Below are positions 53,813 to 61,486 of a stretch of 64,000 nt of DNA, piece by piece. The notes beneath the pieces are model-generated. The model was not told the DNA's origin, did not search any database, and was given only the letters and a program-made list of their open reading frames with translations. Numbering within the stretch: position 1 is the stretch's first letter; the number at the start of each line of letters is the position of its first letter. A program made the translations under genes and the position numbers. The stretch is from Streptomyces cinerochromogenes (lineage in GTDB: Bacteria; Actinomycetota; Actinomycetes; Streptomycetales; Streptomycetaceae). Location: NCBI RefSeq assembly GCF_014648635.1, contig NZ_BMRM01000002.1, forward strand, positions 1-64,000, given 5' to 3'.

Positions 53813-53855
53813 CGCAGAGGGCCACCGCATCCGTGGGATGCGGTGGCCCTCTGCG
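53813..53855. terminator. bidirectional terminator after the peptide transporter
   Basis: Two 19-base arms (53813-53831, starting CGCAGAGGGCCACC, and 53837-53855) pair perfectly over a 5-base loop, between convergent genes. Confidence 0.93.
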
Positions 53856-53923
53856 CGTGCGAGGGAGCGCGCACGCGGCGGAGCCGCATGCCGGCCGGCA
53901 CAGCCCCGCTCCCCTTGGGCCGG

Positions 53924-55258
53924 CTATCGCGTCCTGCGCCGTGGCATCAGCGTGAACACCGCGCCGCCCAGCAGGATCGCCGTGCCCGCCACCAGGCCCA
54001 GGGCCTTCAGGGCGCCGTGGTCGCTCGCGCCGGTCTCGGCGAGGCCGCCGTCACCGCTGTCGCCGCCGCCCGTCGCCGCCGCCCCCGCCGAACCGCCCGT
54101 GGACCCGCCCGAGGTGCCGCCCGACGTGGACGTGCCGCCCGCGGCGCCGCCCGGCTGCCCGGTGGTGTCCAGGCTGAGCGAGACCTGCGTCCTGGCCGGC
54201 GTGCACGTCGTGGTCGTCCCGAGCGCCTTGACGGTCAGCACACCCGGGGACAGCGTCGAGGTGCCGCTCGCTCCGGGCTTGTAGGTGCCGGTGAGGTCGG
54301 GGATCTCGATCGGGTCGCCGGCCTTGACCGGGCCCGCGTTCGTCGGCCCCTCCACATGCACGGTGCCCTTGTCGGCGCCGCCCAGCACCACCTCCATGGA
54401 CGGCTTCACGGAGTCCTTCGGGATCTCGGCGGGACTGTCCATCACCGACTTCTTGAACTGCACCGTGAGGGCGTAACTCCCGCCGTCCTTCTTCGCGTTG
54501 ATCTGCACGGGCGAGGTCGCGCTCTTGTCGCCGATCGGGGTCTTGCAGGCGTACGGGATCTGCACCTCCTTGCCGGTGAAGTCGGTCTGCCCGGTGCCGC
54601 CGGTGGTGGTGGCCGTCGCCGTGGCGGTCCTCGTCGGGGTCGCCGTCCTCGTCGGGGTCGCCGTCCTGGTCGGGGTCGCCGTCCTGGTCGGGGTCGCGGT
54701 CGACGTGCCGCCGCCCGCCGTCACCTGGATCGTCGCCGCCTTCTGCACGGTCTCCTTCGGCGTGCACTTCGTGTCGGTGGACATCGCGTTGACGGTGTAC
54801 GCGTCCGGTGTCAGCGTCACCTCGCCGGCCGCCGTCAGCTTCACGCTGCCCTTCATGTCGGACAGCACCATCGCGCCGCCCTTGGGGATCGCCGGGTTCT
54901 CCCGCGTGCCCCGCATCGCGATGCCGGCGGTCTGCGCGCCGGCCGCCTTCAGCACGCCGGACGGCTGGACCGAGTTGGCGGGCAGGTCGATGATGTCCGG
55001 GTTCCTGGACGCGGCCTGGACGAACTTCCACACGACGTCCACCGTGTCGCCCACCCTGGCCGTGGCCGGCGCGGTGATCTCGACCTTCGTGGTGCCGTCG
55101 ACGGGGTCGATGCCCGCGGGCGGCACGCAGTGGGTGGCGTACGACACCTCGGCCGCCCGCGCGGGGGCCACCGCAGCGCCCAGCAGGACGCCCGCCGCGC
55201 AGAACACCAGCAGGGCGCCCGTGCCCCCGGCCGCTGTGCCTCTCCTTCGCATGCTCAC
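53924..55258 (-). CDS. sortase-anchored (LAETG) two-domain surface protein
   Basis: The 444-aa protein has a signal peptide (about 1-34, GALLVFCAAGVLLGAAVA). Two related beta-rich domains follow (about 35-185 and 230-370), then a Gly/Ser/Thr linker, LAETG at about 406-410, a membrane span and RRRTR. This is the arrangement of sortase-anchored proteins; LAxTG is the preferred motif of actinobacterial class E sortases. The linker between the domains is made of TPTRTA repeats. Each domain has two widely spaced Cys, likely a disulfide. The second domain is homologous to the 241-aa protein at 57540-58265. The GTG at 55258 overlaps the previous gene's stop (GTGA). Function is unknown; adhesion or surface coat is a guess. 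Confidence 0.82.
   Translation of the reverse strand: MSMRRRGTAAGGTGALLVFCAAGVLLGAAVAPARAAEVSYATHCVPPAGIDPVDGTTKVEITAPATARVGDTVDVVWKFVQAASRNPDIIDLPANSVQPSGVLKAAGAQTAGIAMRGTRENPAIPKGGAMVLSDMKGSVKLTAAGEVTLTPDAYTVNAMSTDTKCTPKETVQKAATIQVTAGGGTSTATPTRTATPTRTATPTRTATPTRTATATATTTGGTGQTDFTGKEVQIPYACKTPIGDKSATSPVQINAKKDGGSYALTVQFKKSVMDSPAEIPKDSVKPSMEVVLGGADKGTVHVEGPTNAGPVKAGDPIEIPDLTGTYKPGASGTSTLSPGVLTVKALGTTTTCTPARTQVSLSLDTTGQPGGAAGGTSTSGGTSGGSTGGSAGAAATGGGDSGDGGLAETGASDHGALKALGLVAGTAILLGGAVFTLMPRRRTR
54627..54698 (-). repeat. 18-bp coding tandem repeat (TPTRTA units)
   Basis: Four copies of an 18-base unit, GTCCTSGTCGGGGTCGCC on the plus strand, lie at 54627, 54645, 54663 and 54681. They encode the TPTRTA linker of the LAETG protein. 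Confidence 0.92.
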
Positions 55259-56415
55259 GTGGGTCCCTTCGTGGTGGGAGTCGTAGGACTCGTCGGGCTG
55301 TCGTCGTGCGGTGCGGAGGACCGGCCGGCCGGGCCGCCCGGAGCGGAGTCCGGGGCGAACCACGGCAGGGTCGGAGTCGGGGCGGCCGGGCGGGCCGCGG
55401 GAGCCGTCGTGGCGGTGGGGGCGGCGGGGGCGGTGGGGGCGGCTGCGGAGCGGGGCCCGGCGGTGCGGATGCGCGGGAGCGGCAGGCGCGGGGGCGACGG
55501 CAGACGGAGGGACGGGCGCGGGCGCCGGGCGGGCCGGTGGCGGGCGCCGCCCGGGCGGCGCGGGCGGACGCGGTCCACCACGGCCATGCCGGCGCGGAAC
55601 AGCGCGGCCGGTACGACCAGGCAGAGCAGGACCCAGAACAGCGTCACACCCCACGGCCGGCCCACGCCCCACGGCTGCTCGGCGAGCACCCGGCCGCCGT
55701 ACCGCAGCGTCACGGTGTAGTCGCCGTGCGCCCCCGCCGACAACTCGACCGGGAGCGTGATCCGCGCCTTCTTCCCCGGGGCCAGGGTGCCGTGCCACTG
55801 CCGTTCGTCCCACTCCGGGGCGAAGACGCCGTGCGCGGTCCCGACCTGGAACACCGGGTCCCGGATCGGGCTCGTACCGGTGTTGCCCACGGTGAGGACC
55901 AGGGTGCGGGCGGCCGGCGCCCCGAACCAGGTCAGCAGCCCGCTCGACCCGGTGAGCCGGGCGTCGGACAGCACCGCGAGCCGGCCGGCGGAGCGCTCGG
56001 CGGGCAGCGGGGCCACGGGGTGCCCGGCGACCTCCAGCACGGCGTCCGCCTCGGCCGTGGCGCCGGTGACGGTGGCGACGTGCACCACGCAGGGGCAGGG
56101 CACGGGCGGTTCGGCGACCGGCAGCTTCCGGCTGAAGGCACCGTCGGCGTCGGTGGTCACAGCCCGCCCGTCGCCGTTGGCGCAGGAGTTGGTGCCGCCG
56201 ACGACACCCCGGGCCGGGGTGGCCCGCCCGCACACCAGCACCATCAGCAGCGTACGCGGCCGCCAGCCGCTGCCGCTGACGGTGACCGCCCCGCCGGCAC
56301 CGGCCTGCCCCGCCGACAACCGCACCTGCGGTCCGTCCGCCGCCCGCCCCACCCCGGCCGTACCGGCCAGGGCCAGCAGCAGGACGACGACCACCAGCGG
56401 CAGGCCCCGCCTCAC
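55255..56415 (-). CDS. membrane-anchored Ig-like exported protein, unknown function
   Basis: The 386-aa product starts at GTG 56415, which overlaps the preceding gene's TGA. A signal peptide (about 1-26) is followed by a strand-rich domain with GGAVTVSGSGWRPRTLLMVLVCG and CANGDGRAVTTDADGAF, which has the look of the neocarzinostatin-like Ig fold. A second beta domain (SAGAHGDYTVTLRYGGRVLAE) ends at one membrane span (FWVLLCLVVPAALFRAGMAV). A Pro/Ala/Arg-rich tail on the cytosolic side follows. Its stop overlaps the LAETG gene start, so the two are translationally coupled. The function is unknown; coupling suggests it forms a complex with the sortase-anchored protein. Confidence 0.75.
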   Translation of the reverse strand: MRRGLPLVVVVLLLALAGTAGVGRAADGPQVRLSAGQAGAGGAVTVSGSGWRPRTLLMVLVCGRATPARGVVGGTNSCANGDGRAVTTDADGAFSRKLPVAEPPVPCPCVVHVATVTGATAEADAVLEVAGHPVAPLPAERSAGRLAVLSDARLTGSSGLLTWFGAPAARTLVLTVGNTGTSPIRDPVFQVGTAHGVFAPEWDERQWHGTLAPGKKARITLPVELSAGAHGDYTVTLRYGGRVLAEQPWGVGRPWGVTLFWVLLCLVVPAALFRAGMAVVDRVRPRRPGGARHRPARRPRPSLRLPSPPRLPLPRIRTAGPRSAAAPTAPAAPTATTAPAARPAAPTPTLPWFAPDSAPGGPAGRSSAPHDDSPTSPTTPTTKGPT

Positions 56416-57299
56416 GACACCGCTCCCGTCGTGGCGGCCCGCTGCGCGGGACGCGCACGCCGTCCGCGCAGGAGTACAACCGCACCCGCCGTCGCCGCCG
56501 CCGCCGCGCCGGCCACCGCGCCCCACGGGACGTACGCGGCCGAGGCGCTCGCGGTGTCCCGCGCGCCGCCCCCCGCCGTGACCGTCAGCCGTACGCGCGC
56601 CTCTCCCAGCAGCGGCCGGCCGGGCCACGGCTCGCTGAACGTGCGCCGGGCGCCCGGGGGCAGCCGCACCGGCAGGGTGCGCGGGGCACGGTCCAGGACC
56701 CGGCCGAAGACCCCGTCCGCGCGCACCGCGAGCTTCGGCACGAGGACGGTCGTACCCCGGTTGACCAGGTCGTACGTGATCCGGTCGGCGTGTACGGCCA
56801 GGTGCTCGACGGTCAGCGCGGCAAGCGCGGGACCGCCCACGCGCAGCCGGACCGGCACGGTCGCGGTACGGCCGTGCGCGTCCCGCGCGACGAGCGCACC
56901 GGTACGGTCGCCGGGCCCGGCGCCCCGCGGCACCGTCACGGTGAAGGGCACCTCGGCACGGGTGCGGGCCGGGACGGTGAGGGCGGCACGGGCGAGGGAC
57001 ACCGGCACACCGGTGCCGCGCAGCCGGACCGTGACCGGGCTCCGGCCCCGGTTGGTCACGGCCACCGTGTCCTCGAGCACCGCCCCGGGCCCGCCCTCGG
57101 CGTAGAACGCGGGCCGCCCGTCCCCCGACGGCGCCAACGACCAGCCACCGGACTCCGCGAGCGCGGACGGGGCGGCGGCCAGCAGGGCGGGCGGGATCAG
57201 CAGGAGGAGGGCCGCCAGGGCGGGGGGCTTGCGTGGGGGTGGGGGTGTGAGCGTGGGTGGGGGCGGCGGTGGCCCGGGGGCGCGGGTTGCGGTCGGCAT
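56412..57299 (-). CDS. WxL-interacting/DUF916-like membrane-anchored surface protein
   Basis: The 295-aa product has an N-terminal Pro-rich stretch and signal (about 26-48, LAALLLLIPPALLAAAPSALA). Two beta-sandwich domains follow, with VLEDTVAVTNRGRSPVTVRL, GDRTGALVARD and ITYDLVNRGTTVL, which resembles DUF916/DUF3324 proteins that accompany WxL surface proteins in Gram-positives. A C-terminal membrane span (VAGAAAAATAGAVVLL) and a basic tail end it. Its stop overlaps the next gene's start as GTGA. It is 240 bases downstream of the LPQTG gene. The family call is by pattern only. Confidence 0.65.
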   Translation of the reverse strand: MPTATRAPGPPPPPPTLTPPPPRKPPALAALLLLIPPALLAAAPSALAESGGWSLAPSGDGRPAFYAEGGPGAVLEDTVAVTNRGRSPVTVRLRGTGVPVSLARAALTVPARTRAEVPFTVTVPRGAGPGDRTGALVARDAHGRTATVPVRLRVGGPALAALTVEHLAVHADRITYDLVNRGTTVLVPKLAVRADGVFGRVLDRAPRTLPVRLPPGARRTFSEPWPGRPLLGEARVRLTVTAGGGARDTASASAAYVPWGAVAGAAAAATAGAVVLLRGRRARPAQRAATTGAVS

Positions 57300-57430
57300 G
57301 GGCGGCTCCAGCGGTGGTGGCCGGACGGTTCGGCGGAGCGGCGGCAGGCGGTCTGCCCTGGGCCGGGCCGGCTGCGGGCGGCTTCGCCGGGCCGGCCCCG
57401 CGGCTGGCGGTCGGCCGGGGTCGGCCCACA

Positions 57431-57516
57431 GCGGGCGGTCCGGCCCGGGTCGGCCCGCAGTGGACGGCCCGCAGCGGGCGGTCCGGCCCGGGTCGGCCCG
57501 CAGTGGACGGCCCGCA
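57431..57516. repeat. 43-bp direct repeat, two exact copies
   Basis: A 43-base unit beginning GCGGGCGGTCCGGCCCGGGT is present at 57431-57473 and 57474-57516, with further partial homologous pieces on each side. It lies in the 240-base gap between two surface-protein genes. No gene was found there. Confidence 0.9.
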
Positions 57517-57539
57517 GTGGGCGCCCCCGCCCGGACCGT

Positions 57540-58265
57540 TCAGCGGCGGGCCGGCTGCCCCCGTCGGGTCAGCCACAGCACGCCCGCCGCTCCGGCGAGG
57601 AGGACCGTGCCGCCGAGGGTGCCGAGGGCGACGGCGGAGTCCTCGGGGCCGGTCTGCGGCAGTTGCTGCCCGGCGGACGCGGCGCCGCCGGAGGACGACG
57701 AGGAGGACGAGGAGGACGAGGACGAGCCCCCGGAGGACGACGAGGACGAGCCGCCGGCCGCCGACACGTCCAGGGTCAGGGACGGCTTCGGGCTGTTGGC
57801 CGGCGTGCACGTCGTCGTCGTACCGAGCGCCTTGATGGTGAGCGTGCCCGCCGTGAAGGTCACCTTGCCGCTCTTCTTCGGCGTGTACGTGCCGCTCAGG
57901 TCGCTGATCTTGATGGGGGTGTCGGCCGGGATGGCGGCGGAGTTGGCGGGACCGCTGACGGCGAGCGTGCCGCTGGCGGCGCCGCCCAGTTCGATGGTGG
58001 CGCTCGGGCTCATCGCTCCCTTGCCCAGTTCCACCGGGCTGGAGGAGACGCCCTTCTGCCAGGACATGGTGATCGTGTAGCCGCTGCCGCGCCTGGCGCT
58101 CTTGATGTCGATGGGCGAGACCGCGCTCTTGACGCCGATCGGCGTCTGGCAGCGGTAGTTGACGTCGACGACGTCGGCCTGCGCGGCCGGCGCGGTCAGC
58201 AGCACCGCGGAGCCGGCCAGGGCCGCGGCGGACGCGAGCGCGGCGGTTCGTTTCGGGTACGACAC
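57540..58265 (-). CDS. sortase-anchored (LPQTG) surface protein with poly-Ser stalk
   Basis: The 241-aa product has a signal peptide (about 1-30). One beta-rich domain (32-170) carries Cys39 and Cys153. A poly-Ser/Gly stalk (about 172-195), LPQTG (202-206), a membrane span and RRGQPARR complete a classic sortase substrate. The domain is a paralogue of the second domain of the LAETG protein: both share CQTPIG/CKTPIG, the GGA(A/D)xGT-VxGP core, ISDLSGTY/IPDLTGTY and TVKALGTTTTCTPA. It heads the surface operon. No sortase gene lies in the window. The role is unknown. Confidence 0.88.
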   Translation of the reverse strand: MSYPKRTAALASAAALAGSAVLLTAPAAQADVVDVNYRCQTPIGVKSAVSPIDIKSARRGSGYTITMSWQKGVSSSPVELGKGAMSPSATIELGGAASGTLAVSGPANSAAIPADTPIKISDLSGTYTPKKSGKVTFTAGTLTIKALGTTTTCTPANSPKPSLTLDVSAAGGSSSSSSGGSSSSSSSSSSSSGGAASAGQQLPQTGPEDSAVALGTLGGTVLLAGAAGVLWLTRRGQPARR

Positions 58266-58430
58266 GTTCGGTCCACCCCATTCATTCCTGACGGCACATC
58301 AGATTCGGCCGTCAAGGTACGCCCGGGGTCGTGAGGAAGGAAGACGCGGCGCACGCCGGAGTTGTGGCGATCCGGCGTGCGCGAAGGGGTGCCGGAGCGG
58401 AGACCGCGGCCGAGGCGGCCCTACGGGGCG

Positions 58431-59027
58431 TCAGGCGGGGGCGCCCAGCTCCGCCCAGACCGTCTTGCCCGGGGTGCCCGGGGCGCGGACGACGCCCCAG
58501 TCCAGGCAGAGCCGCTGCACGATGAACATGCCGTGCCCGCCGGGACGGCCGGCGCGGTGCGGGGTGCGCGGGGACGGCTGGCCGGCGCCCCGGTCGGAGA
58601 CCTCCAGCCGGATCACCTTGTTGTCGCAGGCGAGCCGGAGTTCGTCGGGACCCTCGGCGTGCAGGCAGGCGTTGGTGACCAGTTCGGAGACGACGAGCAG
58701 CACGTCCTCGGCCGCGGCCTGCTGGTCGGCGCCGGCGGCGGGCAGCCAGCCCCACGCGTACAGCGCCTGGCGGGTGAAGTCGCGGGCGAGCGGGACGACC
58801 CCGCTCTCGCCTTCGAGGCGGAGTCTGCGGACCTGCCGCCCCCGCGCCTGTGGCGCGCCGTCGGCCGGCACGGCCGGCGGGGCCGGCGCAGAGGGCGCGG
58901 TCGGCACGGACGGCGCGGCTGCCCCCGTGGCTGCGCCGACGGCCGGCGCCTCCCCCTCGGGCGCCCCGGAAGCGCCGCTGGGCTCCGGGCCGCGGTCGCC
59001 CGGCGAGTAAGGCCGGGTGGTGCTCAT
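58431..59027 (-). CDS. anti-sigma regulatory kinase-like protein (HATPase)
   Basis: The 198-aa protein has a disordered Ala/Pro N-terminus (1-65) and a SpoIIAB/RsbW-type ATPase domain (about 70-195). The N-box is present as VVSELVTNACLHA, DRGAGQPSPR forms the G1 box, and GGHGMFIVQRLC forms the G2 box. Such proteins bind a SigB/SigF-family sigma factor and can phosphorylate an anti-anti-sigma protein. It lies near a STAS protein and a sigma factor, giving a full partner-switch set. Direct pairing with those genes is inferred from neighbourhood. ATG 59027 has a GGTGAAGCG ribosome site. Confidence 0.87.
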   Translation of the reverse strand: MSTTRPYSPGDRGPEPSGASGAPEGEAPAVGAATGAAAPSVPTAPSAPAPPAVPADGAPQARGRQVRRLRLEGESGVVPLARDFTRQALYAWGWLPAAGADQQAAAEDVLLVVSELVTNACLHAEGPDELRLACDNKVIRLEVSDRGAGQPSPRTPHRAGRPGGHGMFIVQRLCLDWGVVRAPGTPGKTVWAELGAPA

Positions 59028-59497
59028 CAGCGCTTCACCTCACCGATTCGCCAGTTCACGATTCAATAGTCCGGTCAGTTGTCGCTCGACAGCCCGGTGA
59101 GCGGTCCGGCCGGCCGTCCGGCCGGTGGTCCGGCCGGTGGTCCGGCCGGTGGTCCGGCCGGTGGTCCGGCCGGTGGTCCGTACGGCGCCGGTGCCGGCCG
59201 GTCGCAGACCGCCCGCGGGCCGTACGCGCCGCGTCCGCCGCGGGCCGCTGCCAGGGCGGGGTCCCGTCCCCCGCCCGTCCGCCGGACGCGCGTTCCGTCC
59301 AGGGCGTTCGTTGCATCCAGGTCTTCCGCCGGCCTCCGTCGGGCTCCGGCGACCGGCCGGCGGCCGGTGGCCGGCAGGAGACCTCCTGCCTTCTGCCCTC
59401 TCCTGCCCGGCCGATCCGGCGGGACACCCCCGTATTGGACGTGACCCACACAACGCCCGCGGAGGCCGGTGCGGACCGGTCCGGACGAGGTCAGGGA
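59028..59497. other. repeat-rich gap between anti-sigma and anti-anti-sigma genes
   Basis: In these 470 bases I find no gene. Open frames on both strands are low-complexity translations of repeats (for example PAGPPAGP and VVRPVVRP). It contains a 12-base tandem repeat (59124-59180) and GCCGGC-rich inverted sequences around 59340-59420. Confidence 0.6.
59124..59180. repeat. 12-bp tandem repeat GGTGGTCCGGCC
   Basis: Four exact copies from 59124 and a partial fifth, preceded by related GGTCCGGCCGGCC. It is a pure tandem array without spacers. Confidence 0.92.
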
Positions 59498-59875
59498 TCA
59501 GTCGGCACCGTCGGCCAGGGCCGCCTCCACAGAGTCGTGGACGGTGAAGACCGCCTCGGCCCCGGTGATCTCGAACACGCGGGCGACGACGGGCAGCATC
59601 CCGGCGAGATGGACCCCGCCTCCGGCGGCCTCCGCCTTCAGCCGGGCGCCGAGCAGGACGTTCAGCCCCGTGGAGTCGCAGAACTCCAGCCGTGAGCAGT
59701 CCACCACGAGCCGCGAGAAGCCCTTGGCCAGGAGGTCGTCGAGGGGCTCCCGCAAAAGATCGGCGGTGTGGTGATCGAGCTCACCCGCCGGTGTCACAAC
59801 GGCGCTGGAGCCCTCTTCCCGCACCTCCACCAGAAGCCGGCCCGACTGTGCGCTGCCGACCGTCCCGTGGTCCAT
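59498..59875 (-). CDS. STAS-domain anti-anti-sigma factor
   Basis: A 125-aa SpoIIAA-like protein. The STAS core has VVTPAGELDHHTADLL and LVVDCSRLEFCDSTGLN, in which Ser68 of DSTG is the phosphorylation site. Dephosphorylated, it would bind the anti-sigma kinase and free the sigma factor. The signature is complete, so it is expected to be active. It is divergent from the sigma gene (249-base gap) and precedes the anti-sigma gene by 470 bases in the same direction. Confidence 0.93.
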   Translation of the reverse strand: MDHGTVGSAQSGRLLVEVREEGSSAVVTPAGELDHHTADLLREPLDDLLAKGFSRLVVDCSRLEFCDSTGLNVLLGARLKAEAAGGGVHLAGMLPVVARVFEITGAEAVFTVHDSVEAALADGAD

Positions 59876-60124
59876 GCCGTCTCTCTCTCCCGAGGTCGTG
59901 GCTGCTGATGCCCTCGAACATTACGCCTTCTATGCGCACTCCGACACCCGAACATCCGCACACAATCGGACATATCGACACAGAACGCACTTGCGACCCG
60001 CTCGGTGCACCGGGTAGGGCTAGTAAGGACACACACCCCTACACGCCGGCTTCGGAGGCGCCCGCACACCGCAGTGCACGTACTGGCTTCGGCAGCCATA
60101 TGCCGAGAACGATGGAGGACACCC

Positions 60125-61021
60125 ATGTCACCCCGGCTCGACGCATCGCCTACCCCGATCGCGACGTCGACACCCCCACCGGAACAACTGGATCATCCCA
60201 TCGACACCCTCGACCTCTTCGAGGGACTCCCGGAGATCCCCCCGTACGACGAGATCGGCCCGGTCGACGCGCGGGCCCTGTCCAAGACCCTCTTCGAGCG
60301 CCTGGAGTCGCTGGAGGAAGGGACGCACGACTACGCGTACGTCCGTAACACCCTGGTCGAGCTGAACCTCGCGCTCGTCAAGTTCGCCGCCTCCCGCTTC
60401 CGCTCCCGCAGCGAGCCGATGGAGGACATCATCCAGGTCGGCACCATCGGCCTGATCAAGGCGATCGACCGCTTCGAACTCTCCCGCGGCGTCGAGTTCC
60501 CCACCTTCGCGATGCCGACCATCATCGGCGAGATCAAGCGGTTCTTCCGTGACACCTCGTGGTCCGTGCGCGTCCCGCGCCGGCTCCAGGAGCTGCGGCT
60601 CGACCTCGCCAAGGCCGGCGACGAGCTGGCGCAGCAGCTGGACCGCGCCCCCACGGTCGCGGAACTCGCCGAGCGCCTCGGCCTCTCCAACGAAGAGGTC
60701 GTGGAGGGCATGGCGGCCTCGAACGCCTACACCGCCTCCTCGCTGGACGCCCAGCCGGAGGAGGACGAGTCCGAGGGCGCGCTCGCGGACCGCATCGGGT
60801 ACGAGGACCACGGCCTGGAGGGCATCGAGTACATAGAGTCGCTCAAGCCCCTGATCGCCGAACTCCCGCCGCGGGACCGGAAGATCCTCTCCCTGCGCTT
60901 CGTGGCGAACATGACCCAGTCGGAGATCGGCGAGGAACTCGGCATCTCCCAGATGCACGTGTCCCGGCTGCTGTCGCGCACCCTGGGACGGCTGCGCAAG
61001 GGGCTGACGCTGGAGGAGTGA
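60125..61021 (+). CDS. sigI: SigB/SigF/SigG-family RNA polymerase sigma factor
   Basis: The 298-aa sigma factor has region 2 with EDIIQVGTIGLIKAIDRFELS and FPTFAMPTIIGEIKRFFRDT. Region 3 follows, and region 4 has LPPRDRKILSLRF and a helix-turn-helix TQSEIGEELGISQMHVSRLL. ATG 60125 follows GGAGGACACCC; an upstream start at 60005 lacks a ribosome site. The neighbouring STAS and HATPase genes match the arrangement around sigI (SCO3068) of S. coelicolor, by recall. It probably serves osmotic or general stress and development. A hairpin terminator follows. The exact paralogue among Streptomyces SigB-like factors is not certain. Confidence 0.92.
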   Translation: MSPRLDASPTPIATSTPPPEQLDHPIDTLDLFEGLPEIPPYDEIGPVDARALSKTLFERLESLEEGTHDYAYVRNTLVELNLALVKFAASRFRSRSEPMEDIIQVGTIGLIKAIDRFELSRGVEFPTFAMPTIIGEIKRFFRDTSWSVRVPRRLQELRLDLAKAGDELAQQLDRAPTVAELAERLGLSNEEVVEGMAASNAYTASSLDAQPEEDESEGALADRIGYEDHGLEGIEYIESLKPLIAELPPRDRKILSLRFVANMTQSEIGEELGISQMHVSRLLSRTLGRLRKGLTLEE

Positions 61022-61094
61022 CCCTCCGTCCGTTCGAGGAGCGGGCTCCCTGTCCCCCACCAGGGAAGCGGCCCGGCGGACGGCCCACTCGGGA

Positions 61095-61123
61095 AGCGGC
61101 CCGGCGGACGGCGCCGGGCCGCT
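61095..61123 (+). terminator. terminator after the sigma factor gene
   Basis: AGCGGCCCGGCG (61095-61106) pairs with CGCCGGGCCGCT (61112-61123) over GACGG. A second copy of AAGCGGCCCGGCGGACGG lies just upstream (61068-61085), making alternative pairing possible. Confidence 0.8.
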
Positions 61124-61260
61124 CCGCCGTGTCCGGGGCCTGCTCCGCCGGTCACCGGGTGCCCCGCACCCCAACCGTTATGCGGTGACCGGCACAAACC
61201 TCTTCCCGGCGCCCGCCCGCTCCCTCACCATGGGCCTCCCGAACACCACGGCCTCCCGAA

Positions 61261-61314
61261 CACCACGGCCTTCCGAACCGACTGACGCGCCAGCCGGTTC
61301 GGAAGGCCGTGGTG
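61261..61314. repeat. 20-bp perfect inverted repeat
   Basis: CACCACGGCCTTCCGAACCG (61261-61280) pairs with 61295-61314 over a 14-base loop. Just upstream CTCCCGAACACCACGGC recurs as partial direct copies (near 61227 and 61244). It lies in the 465-base gap before the DMT transporter, in which no gene was seen. Confidence 0.9.
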
Positions 61315-61486
61315 GTGGAGGGGGCCGCACGACCGAGGGGAAGCACGCCGGGGCGGGGAGCCACGAGACACACCCTGGTGATCGCGGAGACACAGCCTGG
61401 TGATCGCGCACACGGCGCGCCGAGCACCCGCCACCGTGTGTCCTACCCCGTTCCCGTACGTCCCCCGTCTCCTGAGGAGTGTGCGC

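Noticed and set aside
59056..59453. Overlapping frames with PAGPPAGP or VVRPVVRP repeats
   Set aside because: All are translations of the 12-base DNA repeat in several frames; no ribosome site or conserved domain supports a gene.
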